Part shown: piece by piece, positions 1 to 7,026 of the stretch | Layout of the letters: every line of letters starts with the position of its first letter | Numbering within the stretch: the stretch's first letter is position 1 | Assembly: GCA_964578835.1 (NCBI GenBank) | Contig: CAZOEL010000035.1 | Location: 1 to 63,322 of the forward strand | Length of the DNA stretch: 63,322 nucleotides | Reading direction: 5' to 3' | Source of the DNA: CAZOEL01 sp964578835 | GTDB lineage: Bacteria > Desulfobacterota > Syntrophobacteria > Syntrophobacterales > Syntrophobacteraceae | The notes under the pieces: model-generated | Databases searched by the model: none | Told to the model about the DNA's origin: nothing | What the model saw: only the letters and a program-made list of their open reading frames with translations | Translations under genes and position numbers: made by a program

Positions 1-11
1 TATCAGGGCTT

Positions 12-86
12 GAGCTGCCTGAGGCGAAAGTCTCACGGGCAGTTCTAAGGGGGCTTGGGGCTGGCAACAGCCCCCGGCTACCCGGC
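12..86 (+). mobile_element. 3' end of a group II intron (domains V and VI)
   Basis: Positions 12-45 form a 34-nt hairpin with the features of group II intron domain V: a 5' GAGC containing the catalytic AGC triad, a GAAA tetraloop (26-29), a two-base CG bulge on the 3' side, and a closing GTTC. It is followed at 48-86 by a second hairpin with a GGGCTG/CAGCCC stem and a GCAA loop. This has the place of domain VI, with an unpaired A in CTACCC near the 3' splice site (about 84-88). The rest of the intron and any reverse transcriptase lie upstream of the window. The class cannot be decided from this tail. Confidence 0.8.
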
Positions 87-123
87 ATGGCGGGGGACGC
101 TTTTTCCTTTTTTCTTCTTGTTC

Positions 124-156
124 ATCGGCCCGCCACCGCTGATTTTCACGTTAGAC
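124..156 (+). other. 3' half of an attC recombination site (remnant)
   Basis: The stretch CCGCTGATTTT followed by a core GTTAGAC (150-156) matches the right half of the complete attC at 1210-1321, which has CCGCTGATTTT then GTTAGGC. The left half is missing, and the group II intron tail begins just upstream. This marks the boundary of the first cassette in the window. Confidence 0.65.
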
Positions 157-189
157 ATTCTGAATGCTTTGTTGATATGAGGAGCGGAT

Positions 190-1215
190 ATGAATAATGA
201 ACTCAACATATTATCCTACTTGATAAGAAACGAAAATCAAGTAACCGAGTTTATTTATGCGATATCATCCTATAATCCTTTCCGCGATCTACTAGTAAAG
301 TTATTAACTAATGGCATGTATGGTGGAGAGGATATCCACCGTGATAACATCGATAGACAAAAGACCATCTCCGGCTCCATTCCAGACCTGTCGATGCTTT
401 CAACCAAAGTAAGTATATTGGTAGAAATTAAGACCAGCCCATACAGAGGGCTCACTAAGAACCAACCTCAGGAATACCTGTCTTGGTTAGCTAGCAGCGA
501 AGCCAATGGCGCAAGGTTTTTCGTGGCATTAATACCATCCACCTATTATCACCGCAAAGAACTTGAAAATAGAATAGAATCATTCCGTAACTCTAATAAA
601 CAGAATCCGGTATCGATTAGTATCATTTCTTGGGATGATCTAATTAAAGAGATAATTGCCAGGGACCTATATGCAATGAATACATATATCAAAGACTTTT
701 GCGATCTACTAAAAGCCTGGCATGAGGGAGTAATAATCAAATTCAAATTTGAGGAGATACGTTCAATGTATAACCCAAATACTGCTAAATCCATAGGAAA
801 GATAATAAGTGTGATAGAAAAGGTAATAAAAGAACTAGAAGATAAAGGATATACTGTTTGGCGTAATTTCAAGAAGCGCTGGTGGGATACCGAAGAAGGA
901 GAATATGGTGGCTACTTCCAATCCAAGGATAAGGATATTCTCTGGTTCGGTCTCTGGCAGCATTACTGGGAGTATTCAGGTGTGCCGCTTTGCTTTGGTG
1001 TCCATGGTAAATGGGATGCTGCAACCTGCGATGAGTTTAAGAAAGTCCACCCTCAATGTGCCTCATTTCCACCTGGAGATTCAACTCCATTCTTCCTTGA
1101 AAACATAAATGAGAGCGTTTTGCTCTGTGACGATCCAGTTGCGGAGATTGTTCGTATCCTTGAGCTAGATCTCAAAAAGCTTTTTGCCAAAGTCAACAAG
1201 GTGAAGAAAGCCTAA
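190..1215 (+). CDS. PD-(D/E)XK nuclease-like protein (integron cassette 1)
   Basis: This 341-residue protein of unknown function is the only gene of the first cassette. Residues about 63-100 contain a PD-(D/E)XK-like signature: IPDLSM, then a strand ending in VEIKT, then a Q-x-x-YL helix. This is the arrangement of the D, E-x-K and Q/Y positions in restriction-like endonucleases. The C-terminal half is rich in Trp and Tyr and is not recognised. The start is supported by a GAGGAG ribosome site seven bases before the ATG. The stop codon lies inside the attC core. The gene is visibly more AT-rich than the chromosomal genes further on, as expected for a captured cassette. A role in defence or DNA turnover is possible but not shown; the fold assignment rests on motif reading alone. 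Confidence 0.6.
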   Translation: MNNELNILSYLIRNENQVTEFIYAISSYNPFRDLLVKLLTNGMYGGEDIHRDNIDRQKTISGSIPDLSMLSTKVSILVEIKTSPYRGLTKNQPQEYLSWLASSEANGARFFVALIPSTYYHRKELENRIESFRNSNKQNPVSISIISWDDLIKEIIARDLYAMNTYIKDFCDLLKAWHEGVIIKFKFEEIRSMYNPNTAKSIGKIISVIEKVIKELEDKGYTVWRNFKKRWWDTEEGEYGGYFQSKDKDILWFGLWQHYWEYSGVPLCFGVHGKWDAATCDEFKKVHPQCASFPPGDSTPFFLENINESVLLCDDPVAEIVRILELDLKKLFAKVNKVKKA

Positions 1216-1321
1216 CCAGCAAAATGCAGCGGACCCGCCAATTTGTCGGGCTTCGGCAGAAACTGGTGTTGGCAGCCCGTCCGTACTGCCTCGGGCGGTC
1301 CGCTGATTTTGGGCGTTAGGC
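1210..1321 (+). other. attC site 1
   Basis: The site begins with GCCTAAC (1210-1216), which contains the stop codon of cassette 1, and ends with GTTAGGC (1315-1321). Inner arms AGCGGACC and GGTCCGCT are complementary and would form the folded attC hairpin. Its length of about 112 bp is typical of chromosomal integron attC sites. Confidence 0.85.
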
Positions 1322-1349
1322 CCCGAGGGAGTTAAAAGGACAGCGTGAT

Positions 1350-1979
1350 ATGGCTCAGTTCGAAGGTAAATTGACATCTTGGAATGCAGAAAAAGGTTTT
1401 GGATTTATTAAACCAAACCTTGGCGGCAAAGATATTTTTGTTCATATACAAGACCTTAGATGTAGATATGAAGCTCCGATTATTGGAGATATTGTTTATT
1501 ACGACGTCAAACAAGGAAATGAGGGAAAATTAAGAGCCTATAATGCATATGTTGACGGAGCGAGGAGCACAAAGCCAAAGGCCTACTATGCCAGGCCTGG
1601 CATCTTTGGTCTTCTTTTTACCGCTATTCCATTTTTGCTGTCCCTGTACATCATAAAAACTACTTATTATCCCTTGGTTGTGTATTCTATTGCGAGTGTC
1701 GTATGTTTTTTTTCATACCTCTCCGATAAGAGGAAGGCAACAAACGGTAGCTGGCGAGTACAAGAATCCACGCTACACTTTCTCGAACTTATTGGAGGCT
1801 GGCCCGGAGCCCTGATAGCGCAACAGACACTACGCCACAAGACCAGAAAATTACGTTTTCAACTTACTTTCTGGGCTATTGTATTGATGCACTTTATTGC
1901 CTGGACTGATTTTCTATTTTTAGATCTATCTCTATTTTCTAAGATATTGAAATTCATAAAAGTCCTAACAAAATCTTGA
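1350..1979 (+). CDS. cold-shock domain / DUF1294 membrane protein (cassette 2)
   Basis: A 209-residue protein. Residues 1-70 are a cold-shock OB fold with the nucleic-acid-binding strands GFGFIKP and DIFVHI. The rest is a DUF1294 membrane domain with hydrophobic segments near residues 85-100, 103-120 and 165-180, and the family signature around SDKRKA followed by LELIGGWPGALIAQ. The same two-domain layout is known in many bacteria, but its function is not; RNA binding at the membrane is the simple inference. It is preceded by AAAAGGA about 11 bases before the ATG. The 3' end runs into attC site 2, so the cassette is tightly packed. Confidence 0.85.
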   Translation: MAQFEGKLTSWNAEKGFGFIKPNLGGKDIFVHIQDLRCRYEAPIIGDIVYYDVKQGNEGKLRAYNAYVDGARSTKPKAYYARPGIFGLLFTAIPFLLSLYIIKTTYYPLVVYSIASVVCFFSYLSDKRKATNGSWRVQESTLHFLELIGGWPGALIAQQTLRHKTRKLRFQLTFWAIVLMHFIAWTDFLFLDLSLFSKILKFIKVLTKS

Positions 1980-2054
1980 ACTGCACAAGCGCCCACGTGG
2001 TGCTATGAAAGGCAGTCGTGTTGCGGCGCTTGCCGGTTAAGATTGACGTTAGGG
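1963..2054 (+). other. attC site 2
   Basis: It starts at CCTAAC (1964-1969), inside the end of the cassette 2 gene, and ends at GTTAGGG (2048-2054). The arms AATCTTGAA/TTAAGATT and CAAGCGCC/GGCGCTTG pair. It is nearly the same as attC site 3, which shows the two cassettes share a recombination-site family. Confidence 0.85.
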
Positions 2055-2106
2055 CTCCAGATCCTGCTGATCCAGTGGCATATCAAGGAAGAGACCATCA
2101 AGAACT

Positions 2107-2469
2107 ATGAAACTACCAAGGAATCGAGAAGCTGTCGTTCCCGAGAGGAAAACCACTGACTATCTTCTCTCCGAGAGCCATCCAGTGGGTAAGGCCAAAG
2201 CCAAGTACTTCAGAACCTTGGGCTACAGCGAGAGAAATGCGTCACAACTGAGGGATGACCTTACCGGAATAGCTATCAGCGAGGAAGTCGCTGAAGTGAT
2301 CGACACCCCTTTTGGAAGAAAGTATGTTGTGGATGGAGCCCTTGATACACCAAGCGGAATGAAAGCACCGGTACGTACAGCATGGATAGTGGAAGTAGGA
2401 GAAGATGCTCCCCGCTTCGTCACAGCATACCCGAGAGAGGAAGAGAATAGAGGAGTAGAAAGTGATTAG
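2107..2469 (+). CDS. DUF6883 domain protein (cassette 3, first gene)
   Basis: A 120-residue protein matching the DUF6883 pattern: an N-terminal K-L-P-x-N/R motif, then SESHPVGKAKAKYFRTLGY at about residues 22-40, a TPFGRKYVVDG strand, and a terminal RTAWIV with RFVTAYP. The family has no assigned function and is often encoded next to another small protein, like toxin-antitoxin or toxin-immunity pairs. Here its end overlaps the start of the DUF4926 gene by 8 bases in a different frame, so the two are translationally coupled. The pair is the whole content of one integron cassette. Calling it a toxin-antitoxin module is inference from this layout. Confidence 0.75.
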   Translation: MKLPRNREAVVPERKTTDYLLSESHPVGKAKAKYFRTLGYSERNASQLRDDLTGIAISEEVAEVIDTPFGRKYVVDGALDTPSGMKAPVRTAWIVEVGEDAPRFVTAYPREEENRGVESD

Positions 2470-2692
2470 AGAGCTAGATACCGTGGTACTCACCCGGGAT
2501 CTTCCGGAGTATGGACTGAGCCGTGGGGATATTGGTGTTGTGGTACATTGTTACAAGGGTGGTGTAGCCTTTGAGGTTGAATTTGTCACCGGCAAAGGCG
2601 AGACAGTGGCAGTTGCTACACTGGAATCCAAGGATGTGCGGGCAATGCATTCCAACGAGATCCTCCATGCGCGAGAGATCAAAGCTGCGTAG
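2462..2692 (+). CDS. DUF4926 domain protein (cassette 3, second gene)
   Basis: A 76-residue protein with a typical DUF4926 SH3-like barrel: LDTVVLTRDLPEYGLSRGD, then GVVVH and a FEVEF strand. The function of the family is unknown; members sit beside small partner genes such as DUF6883. The ATG overlaps the end of the upstream gene, and a GAGG-type site (in gaggagtagaaag) lies just before it. It ends about 67 bases before attC site 3. Confidence 0.8.
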   Translation: MIRELDTVVLTRDLPEYGLSRGDIGVVVHCYKGGVAFEVEFVTGKGETVAVATLESKDVRAMHSNEILHAREIKAA

Positions 2693-2759
2693 AATAAACT
2701 TCCGGAATGCTATGTAAGGATTTTAGCAATAAATTTCATTGGCTTATTGTGGCAGCCCT

Positions 2760-2854
2760 GCCCTAACAGAATCTTGAACCGGACAAGCGCCACATGGTTC
2801 ATCGTGCTGCGAGAGTCCGCGCAGGCACTTGGCGGTTAAGATTGGCGTTGGGGC
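2760..2854 (+). other. attC site 3
   Basis: It begins GCCCTAAC (2760-2767) and ends GTTGGGG (2847-2853). Arms AATCTTGAACCG and CGGTTAAGATT pair, and the inner ACAAGCGCC / GGCACTTGG pair imperfectly. It is highly similar to attC site 2. Confidence 0.85.
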
Positions 2855-2891
2855 TCTGGGATGAGAGTCCTCTGGATCATAGTAGGAAGGT

Positions 2892-3206
2892 ATGAAGATC
2901 GATAGCGTGAGGGATGCAATACAGAGAAGTCAGGTGCGGATCAGTGATCACGCCGACGAAGAAGCGGAAGCTGATGCGCTTACCTTTGATGAGATCTATT
3001 TCTCCGTCCTGCATGGAGAAATCATAGAGGATTATCCAGATGACAAGCCGTATCCGAGCTGTTTAGTATACGGGATGACTTTTGGTGGAGATCCTGTTCA
3101 CTCCGTTTGGGCTTATAATGAAGAAAATCAGTGGGCAGTACTGGTTACGGTATATCGACCTGACCCGGATCGATGGATTAATTGGTGTGAGAGGAAGAGA
3201 TCATGA
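2892..3206 (+). CDS. DUF4258 protein, putative toxin of a DUF4258/YgiT pair (cassette 4)
   Basis: A 104-residue protein with the DUF4258 pattern: an N-terminal helix, ISDHADEEAEAD at about residues 18-29, then HGEIIEDYPDDKPYPSCLVYG, and a C-terminal strand in VTVYRPDPDRW. DUF4258 proteins are related to the RelE/MqsR-type fold and commonly precede a YgiT-type zinc-finger gene, as here. It overlaps the next gene by 4 bases. The expected reading is an mRNA-interferase-like toxin with its antitoxin. Toxicity is inferred from family and context only. A GGAAGG ribosome site precedes the ATG. Confidence 0.8.
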   Translation: MKIDSVRDAIQRSQVRISDHADEEAEADALTFDEIYFSVLHGEIIEDYPDDKPYPSCLVYGMTFGGDPVHSVWAYNEENQWAVLVTVYRPDPDRWINWCERKRS

Positions 3207-3469
3207 TGCCGTTTGGAAAGTGTCCAGTCTGCGGTGGTGAGATGGTGGCGAAGGAAGTGGAGAAACTGCTGCGTGGCGGTGTCAATACTGCAGTTCTGAG
3301 AGTTCCTGCCGAAGTGTGTCTCCGCTGTGGGGAACGACTCTATTCACAAGAGGTAGTCCGCTGCTTCGAGCAAATCAGGGCAAAGCTGAAGCGTCACGAT
3401 ACCGAGGGTTTTCAGCCTATAGGACAGGCTTTCCAGGTATCGGACTGTGACTTTGAGAGCATCGCGTAG
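3203..3469 (+). CDS. YgiT-type zinc-finger protein, putative antitoxin (cassette 4)
   Basis: An 88-residue protein with an N-terminal zinc finger of the YgiT type: CPVCGGEM near residue 8 and CLRCGERLYS near residue 39, giving four Cys ligands. In MqsA/YgiT antitoxins the finger binds the toxin and a separate helix-turn-helix binds DNA. Here no clear helix-turn-helix follows, as in the short YgiT form often paired with DUF4258. It may begin at the second methionine (MPFGKC). It is coupled to the upstream gene by a 4-base overlap. Confidence 0.8.
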   Translation: MMPFGKCPVCGGEMVAKEVEKLLRGGVNTAVLRVPAEVCLRCGERLYSQEVVRCFEQIRAKLKRHDTEGFQPIGQAFQVSDCDFESIA

Positions 3470-3494
3470 TTCACAGAACTACATCAGCTTTCAT

Positions 3495-3606
3495 GCCCCA
3501 ACCATCGCTTGGAGGCGGACGAGCAGCCACGCGGCACACATGCGGTAGCGTTTTCTCAAGTCCCTTGGCCGCGTGGTTGCTTGCCGCTCAAGCGCACGTG
3601 TTGTGC
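3495..3606 (+). other. attC site 4
   Basis: It begins GCCCCAAC (3495-3502) and ends GTTGTGC (3600-3606). Arms ATCGCTTG with CAAGCG and GCCACGCGG with CCGCGTGG pair around a variable centre. The core differs more from the consensus than in sites 1-3. Confidence 0.75.
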
Positions 3607-3642
3607 CGCCACAAAATGACCCAGGGGATCGAGCCGCTGTCC

Positions 3643-3670
3643 TTGACAACGATATCAATAATGATACTAT
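3643..3670 (+). promoter_or_regulatory. likely sigma-70 promoter of hicAB
   Basis: TTGACA (3643-3648, a perfect -35) is followed after 16 bases by TACTAT (3665-3670, four of six consensus bases). Transcription would begin close to the ATG at 3678, so the hicA message would be leaderless or nearly so. No ribosome-binding site is visible before hicA. The promoter is carried inside the cassette, so the module would not depend on the integron promoter. Confidence 0.5.
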
Positions 3671-3677
3671 TATGCCT

Positions 3678-3937
3678 ATGAGCAGAATCGAGGACATCAT
3701 TTCAGAGATGGAGCGCAACCCGGCAGACGTTCGCTTCAGCGATCTGTGCAGGGTCTGTGACCATTACTTCGGAAAGCCTCGCCAGGAGGGCACAAGTCAC
3801 AGAGTATACAAGATGCCCTGGCAGGGCGATCCACGGTAAATAGTCAAGGCAAAAAAGGAAAGGCCAGAGCATATCAGGTAAAGCAAGTGCTCAAGGCCAT
3901 AGAGAGGTGGAAGCTAGAGCATGGCGCTGAAGAATGA
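3678..3937 (+). pseudogene. hicA: hicA toxin gene, frameshifted (cassette 5)
   Basis: The first 51 residues from the ATG at 3678 match a HicA-type toxin: RIEDIISEMERNPADVRF, then CDHYFGKPRQEG, and the catalytic-region TSHRVYKMP, with His in SHR. The frame then meets a TAA at 3837-3839 right after GDPR. One base later the frame continues as KGKARAYQVKQVLKAIERW up to a TGA at 3937, which is the normal HicA C-terminus. The loss of one G near 3836 would restore a full-length protein of about 86 residues. The gene therefore looks like a recent single-base knock-out, unless a sequencing error or recoding is involved. A second in-frame ATG lies at 3672. It overlaps hicB by 17 bases. Confidence 0.8.
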
Positions 3938-4253
3938 TCGCTACACCTACCGGGTGACATGGTCCGAAGAGGATGAGGAATACGTTGGTCTGTGTGCGGA
4001 GCTCCCAAGCCTAAGCTGGTTGGCGCGCACTCCAGAGGTAGCCCTGAAGGGCATCCGCAAGGTAGTTGAAGATGTCGTAAAGGAAATGCAGGAAAGCGGA
4101 GAACCCGTTCCCGATCCTATCGCATCCAGGCAGTACAGCGGCAAGTTCATGGTTCGTGTGCCTCCCGAAGTACATCGCAAACTCGCTATCCAAGCTGCTG
4201 AAGCTGGTGTGAGCCTAAATCGGCTTGCCAGTTCAAAGCTGGCACAGTCGTAG
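3921..4253 (+). CDS. hicB: HicB-family antitoxin (cassette 5)
   Basis: A 110-residue HicB antitoxin. Residues 1-55 are the partial RNase-H-like HicB fold (RYTYRVTWSEEDEEYVGLC, then LPSLSWLARTPEVAL). Residues 75-105 are a ribbon-helix-helix DNA-binding domain (GKFMVRVPPEVHRKLAI, then GVSLNRLASSKL). HicB neutralises HicA and represses the operon. Here its partner is frameshifted, so it may be an orphan antitoxin. It overlaps the end of hicA, and its stop codon touches attC site 5. Confidence 0.9.
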   Translation: MALKNDRYTYRVTWSEEDEEYVGLCAELPSLSWLARTPEVALKGIRKVVEDVVKEMQESGEPVPDPIASRQYSGKFMVRVPPEVHRKLAIQAAEAGVSLNRLASSKLAQS

Positions 4254-4370
4254 CTAACACGGCACAACAAAAGCCTCGAGCGGACCGGCAACCACGTGTT
4301 CTTCCAGCATTTGTTGTGGTGACCGGTAGCCCAGTCGTTCTTCGGCCGGCCGCTCAGGCTGGTGTTATGA
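4252..4370 (+). other. attC site 5, end of the cassette array
   Basis: It begins AGCTAAC (4252-4258), just after the hicB stop, and ends GTTATGA (4364-4370). Arms GCCTCGAGCGG and CCGCTCAGGC pair, as do ACCGGCAACCAC-type inner segments. No further cassette follows: the next gene is on the opposite strand, so this is probably the distal end of the array. Confidence 0.75.
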
Positions 4371-4430
4371 GCAAAGAAGGTATCGTCTGGATGGAGGAGC
4401 TCATCTCACATGCTTTCAGCGCCTCCTTTC

Positions 4431-6884
4431 TTATGCCCTCGAATGGGCTCTGAGAAGCGCAACCAGGCCGGGAAGGTTTATGTCCGCCACCAGAACCCCG
4501 TCGAATGCTGCGCTCTCGCTTCTCAGGGGAACGGAGGCGGTTACGCAAAAATCCTCTGTGGCGGTGGAAAGATAGACATTGGATACATAGGGGCCTCCTT
4601 TTTGCCGGACCTCCTGAAAGTAGGGCTTCGAGCTTCGATTGTTGCCGGCTCCGCCTCCCTTGATCCTTCCTCTCATCTGCGGATTGATCCAGTTTGGGTA
4701 ACGCTGCACGCCGCAATTGTCGAGCTCATAGATCAACTCGAGGTAGGGATGAGCGCGGAACACGGAGTCCAGGTCGTGACTGCCGCCATCCCGTCTACGG
4801 TTGGAGACCTGAGACAAGATCTCCACGACGTAATCCCGCCACGAGCCTGCCGGACTTTCGAGCAGAATCGGCACAAGGCTCGGTGGATCGCCGTCAATGA
4901 CTATGGCGCTTCCACGGCAAGCTTTGGCCATCTTCTTGAGCTGCGCCGCACGCTCTCCGGCTCTGAAGCTATCTGGAAGATTACCCCGGCTTCCGTTGAC
5001 CACAATGATCGACAGCGCCGCCACCGGGTAGCGATCTCCTTCCTGGCTTTCAAAGAAACCGTTCCGCAGGTCCTTGGAGTCGTAAAGGTAGGATGAAAGA
5101 CGGGTGAATGATTCCATAATGCTCTGGAGAGCTTCTTGAAGGTTTGGAGCTTTCTGAGAGGTCATGACGATGAAATCGTCGCCGCCGATATGTCCTATGA
5201 AGCTGTCCGGCAAGGCGGACCGACCCTGCCGTATGATTTCGGCGAGGAGCTTTATCATGGCGTCTCCTCGTATGAATCCGTAGCGGTCGTTGAAGGCCTT
5301 GAAATTATCGATATCAATGTAGACGAGGATGACCTCATTCCCTGTCTGCAAGTGCATGTCGAGCGTGCTGCGCAGCACTGGTCCGGTCGGGAGAAGGGAG
5401 AGAGGATGGATCTCTGAGCTTTCCGCTCCCGTGACGATATGGGGCAGGATCGCCGTTGGCTCGATAGTGCCGAGATACTCATGATCATCATTGACGACTA
5501 TCCACGGCTCCTCCCATCCATAATGAGAGATGAAGCGGTGGGAGAGCATCGACTTTGGAGCGCATTCCTTGAGAATCCTGGTTGCCGGATGGCTGTAGCT
5601 GGCGGCTAGTCTCGATCCTTGGGCAAAGCTGAGGTCCGATCGAAAAAGATGTCCGATAGGGTGTCTGCCGTCCAGAAGAACGACATAGGGTATTTCTGGC
5701 AGTCTTTCAAAAAGGCCTCTGACTTCTTCAACCGTGGCTATTGCCGGAACCGTTTGCGTCTGGTCGGCATAATCGGCAAGCCGGATAGCGCCTCTCGAGG
5801 AAAAGCTCGCGGGCGGCTTGTGGGGTGGCAGCGGGTTGGGGATTGCGGGCTCGGATGACGGTCGGGCGAAGAAGTATCCTTGAGCGTAATTGACTCCCAT
5901 GTCCTGGCACAGCATGACGTCCTCGATCCGCTCGAGCCCTTCTGCAATGGTGGCGCACCCGAGACGTTGGGCCATTGAGATCAATGCTTCAAGCAGAACC
6001 ATGCGCACGCGGCTTCCCTGGACTCCGTCCACGAGCTTGCGGTCAAGCTTCACAAAGTCCGGGCGTAAAATAGCGAGCGTTGTCAATCCGTTGTATCCCG
6101 AGCCGACGTCGTCCAAGGCGATGCGAAAGCCCATGTTGCGCAGGGCGTCGCAGGAGTCTACTAACGCTTCGGGTTCGACCTGTTCGCTTTCCACCACTTC
6201 GATGACTACCTGTTGAGGCGCTATTCCGAGCGGCTGCATGTATTCACGCAGGGGAGAGCATACGGAGTCGAGATGGAGAAGATTTTGAGGCAGAACATTG
6301 AGAAATATGGGCGTCCCGCTGCCCAGGGAATTGGCTTTGGCAAGCAGCGCGCTCCGGATGGAAGCCAGGTCCAGCGCCTTTGTGCGATAGGCCTGCTTGG
6401 CAAGAGTGAACGCCTCATAGCCCGACAAGAGCTTTCCGTCTGGCGCGCGCAAACGGCATAACGCCTCGTAGGCGAACACCTGGCCGCGTCGAAGCAAGTC
6501 CACAATGGGCTGAAGATGGGTTTCGACTCGATCGGTAAGATCTTCCATTACCCACGGGTAATGGAGTCTGGCGTGCAGCACCGGCAAAGGAAGACTATTC
6601 TTCAATGCCGCGATTGGAATGGAGGAAGGCTCCTCGCCGTCGATTTTGGCGGGAGAAATGAATGCAACGATTTTGTTCAGCTCGTGCGGGGGAGTCTGGA
6701 ATGTCAAAATTTCCACAAGATCCAAAAGGTGCTCTTGGCTGTGTATCTGGAAGCGCCACACTCTGGGATCTTGATCGATCGGCTCGCCCCATTGTCGCCA
6801 GGTGGGGGAAGCCTCCCCAGAAAAAAGGCGCAGAAAAAGAGCGTCTGGAGAATGGCCATTTGTTTCTTCGATTTTCGATATCAT
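4431..6884 (-). CDS. cyclic-di-GMP protein: EAL-CBS-GGDEF with C-terminal Cache-like domain
   Basis: A protein of 817 residues. An EAL phosphodiesterase domain comes first, with YEALCR near residue 140, then LDDVGSGYNGL, KLDRKLV and AEGLE, so most metal-binding residues are present. A CBS-like pair follows (TVPAIATVEEVRGLF and the HPIGHLFR region), then a GGDEF-type domain whose signature reads GGDDF. The C-terminal about 110 residues (SKPYFQEVRQKGGPYVSN, TASVPLR) resemble the PDC/Cache-like tail of YkuI-type proteins. No membrane segment is seen, so it is probably cytoplasmic. Breakdown of c-di-GMP is the likely main activity; synthase activity with GGDDF is uncertain. The ATG at 6884 with AAAAGG upstream is chosen over a GTG at 6908. 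Confidence 0.88.
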   Translation of the reverse strand: MISKIEETNGHSPDALFLRLFSGEASPTWRQWGEPIDQDPRVWRFQIHSQEHLLDLVEILTFQTPPHELNKIVAFISPAKIDGEEPSSIPIAALKNSLPLPVLHARLHYPWVMEDLTDRVETHLQPIVDLLRRGQVFAYEALCRLRAPDGKLLSGYEAFTLAKQAYRTKALDLASIRSALLAKANSLGSGTPIFLNVLPQNLLHLDSVCSPLREYMQPLGIAPQQVVIEVVESEQVEPEALVDSCDALRNMGFRIALDDVGSGYNGLTTLAILRPDFVKLDRKLVDGVQGSRVRMVLLEALISMAQRLGCATIAEGLERIEDVMLCQDMGVNYAQGYFFARPSSEPAIPNPLPPHKPPASFSSRGAIRLADYADQTQTVPAIATVEEVRGLFERLPEIPYVVLLDGRHPIGHLFRSDLSFAQGSRLAASYSHPATRILKECAPKSMLSHRFISHYGWEEPWIVVNDDHEYLGTIEPTAILPHIVTGAESSEIHPLSLLPTGPVLRSTLDMHLQTGNEVILVYIDIDNFKAFNDRYGFIRGDAMIKLLAEIIRQGRSALPDSFIGHIGGDDFIVMTSQKAPNLQEALQSIMESFTRLSSYLYDSKDLRNGFFESQEGDRYPVAALSIIVVNGSRGNLPDSFRAGERAAQLKKMAKACRGSAIVIDGDPPSLVPILLESPAGSWRDYVVEILSQVSNRRRDGGSHDLDSVFRAHPYLELIYELDNCGVQRYPNWINPQMRGRIKGGGAGNNRSSKPYFQEVRQKGGPYVSNVYLSTATEDFCVTASVPLRSESAAFDGVLVADINLPGLVALLRAHSRA

Positions 6885-7026
6885 TTTACGGCGCCTTTTG
6901 AGGAGCACACGAAGGTGATTTTCAGCTATTGAGATAGTAGATCAGGCTCCGTCAGTTCAAGACCCTTTCAAGACACTTCTACTCGCGCAGAAGCGCCCTT
7001 ATGCAGTCGGCGCCGTAGCGCCGCTA

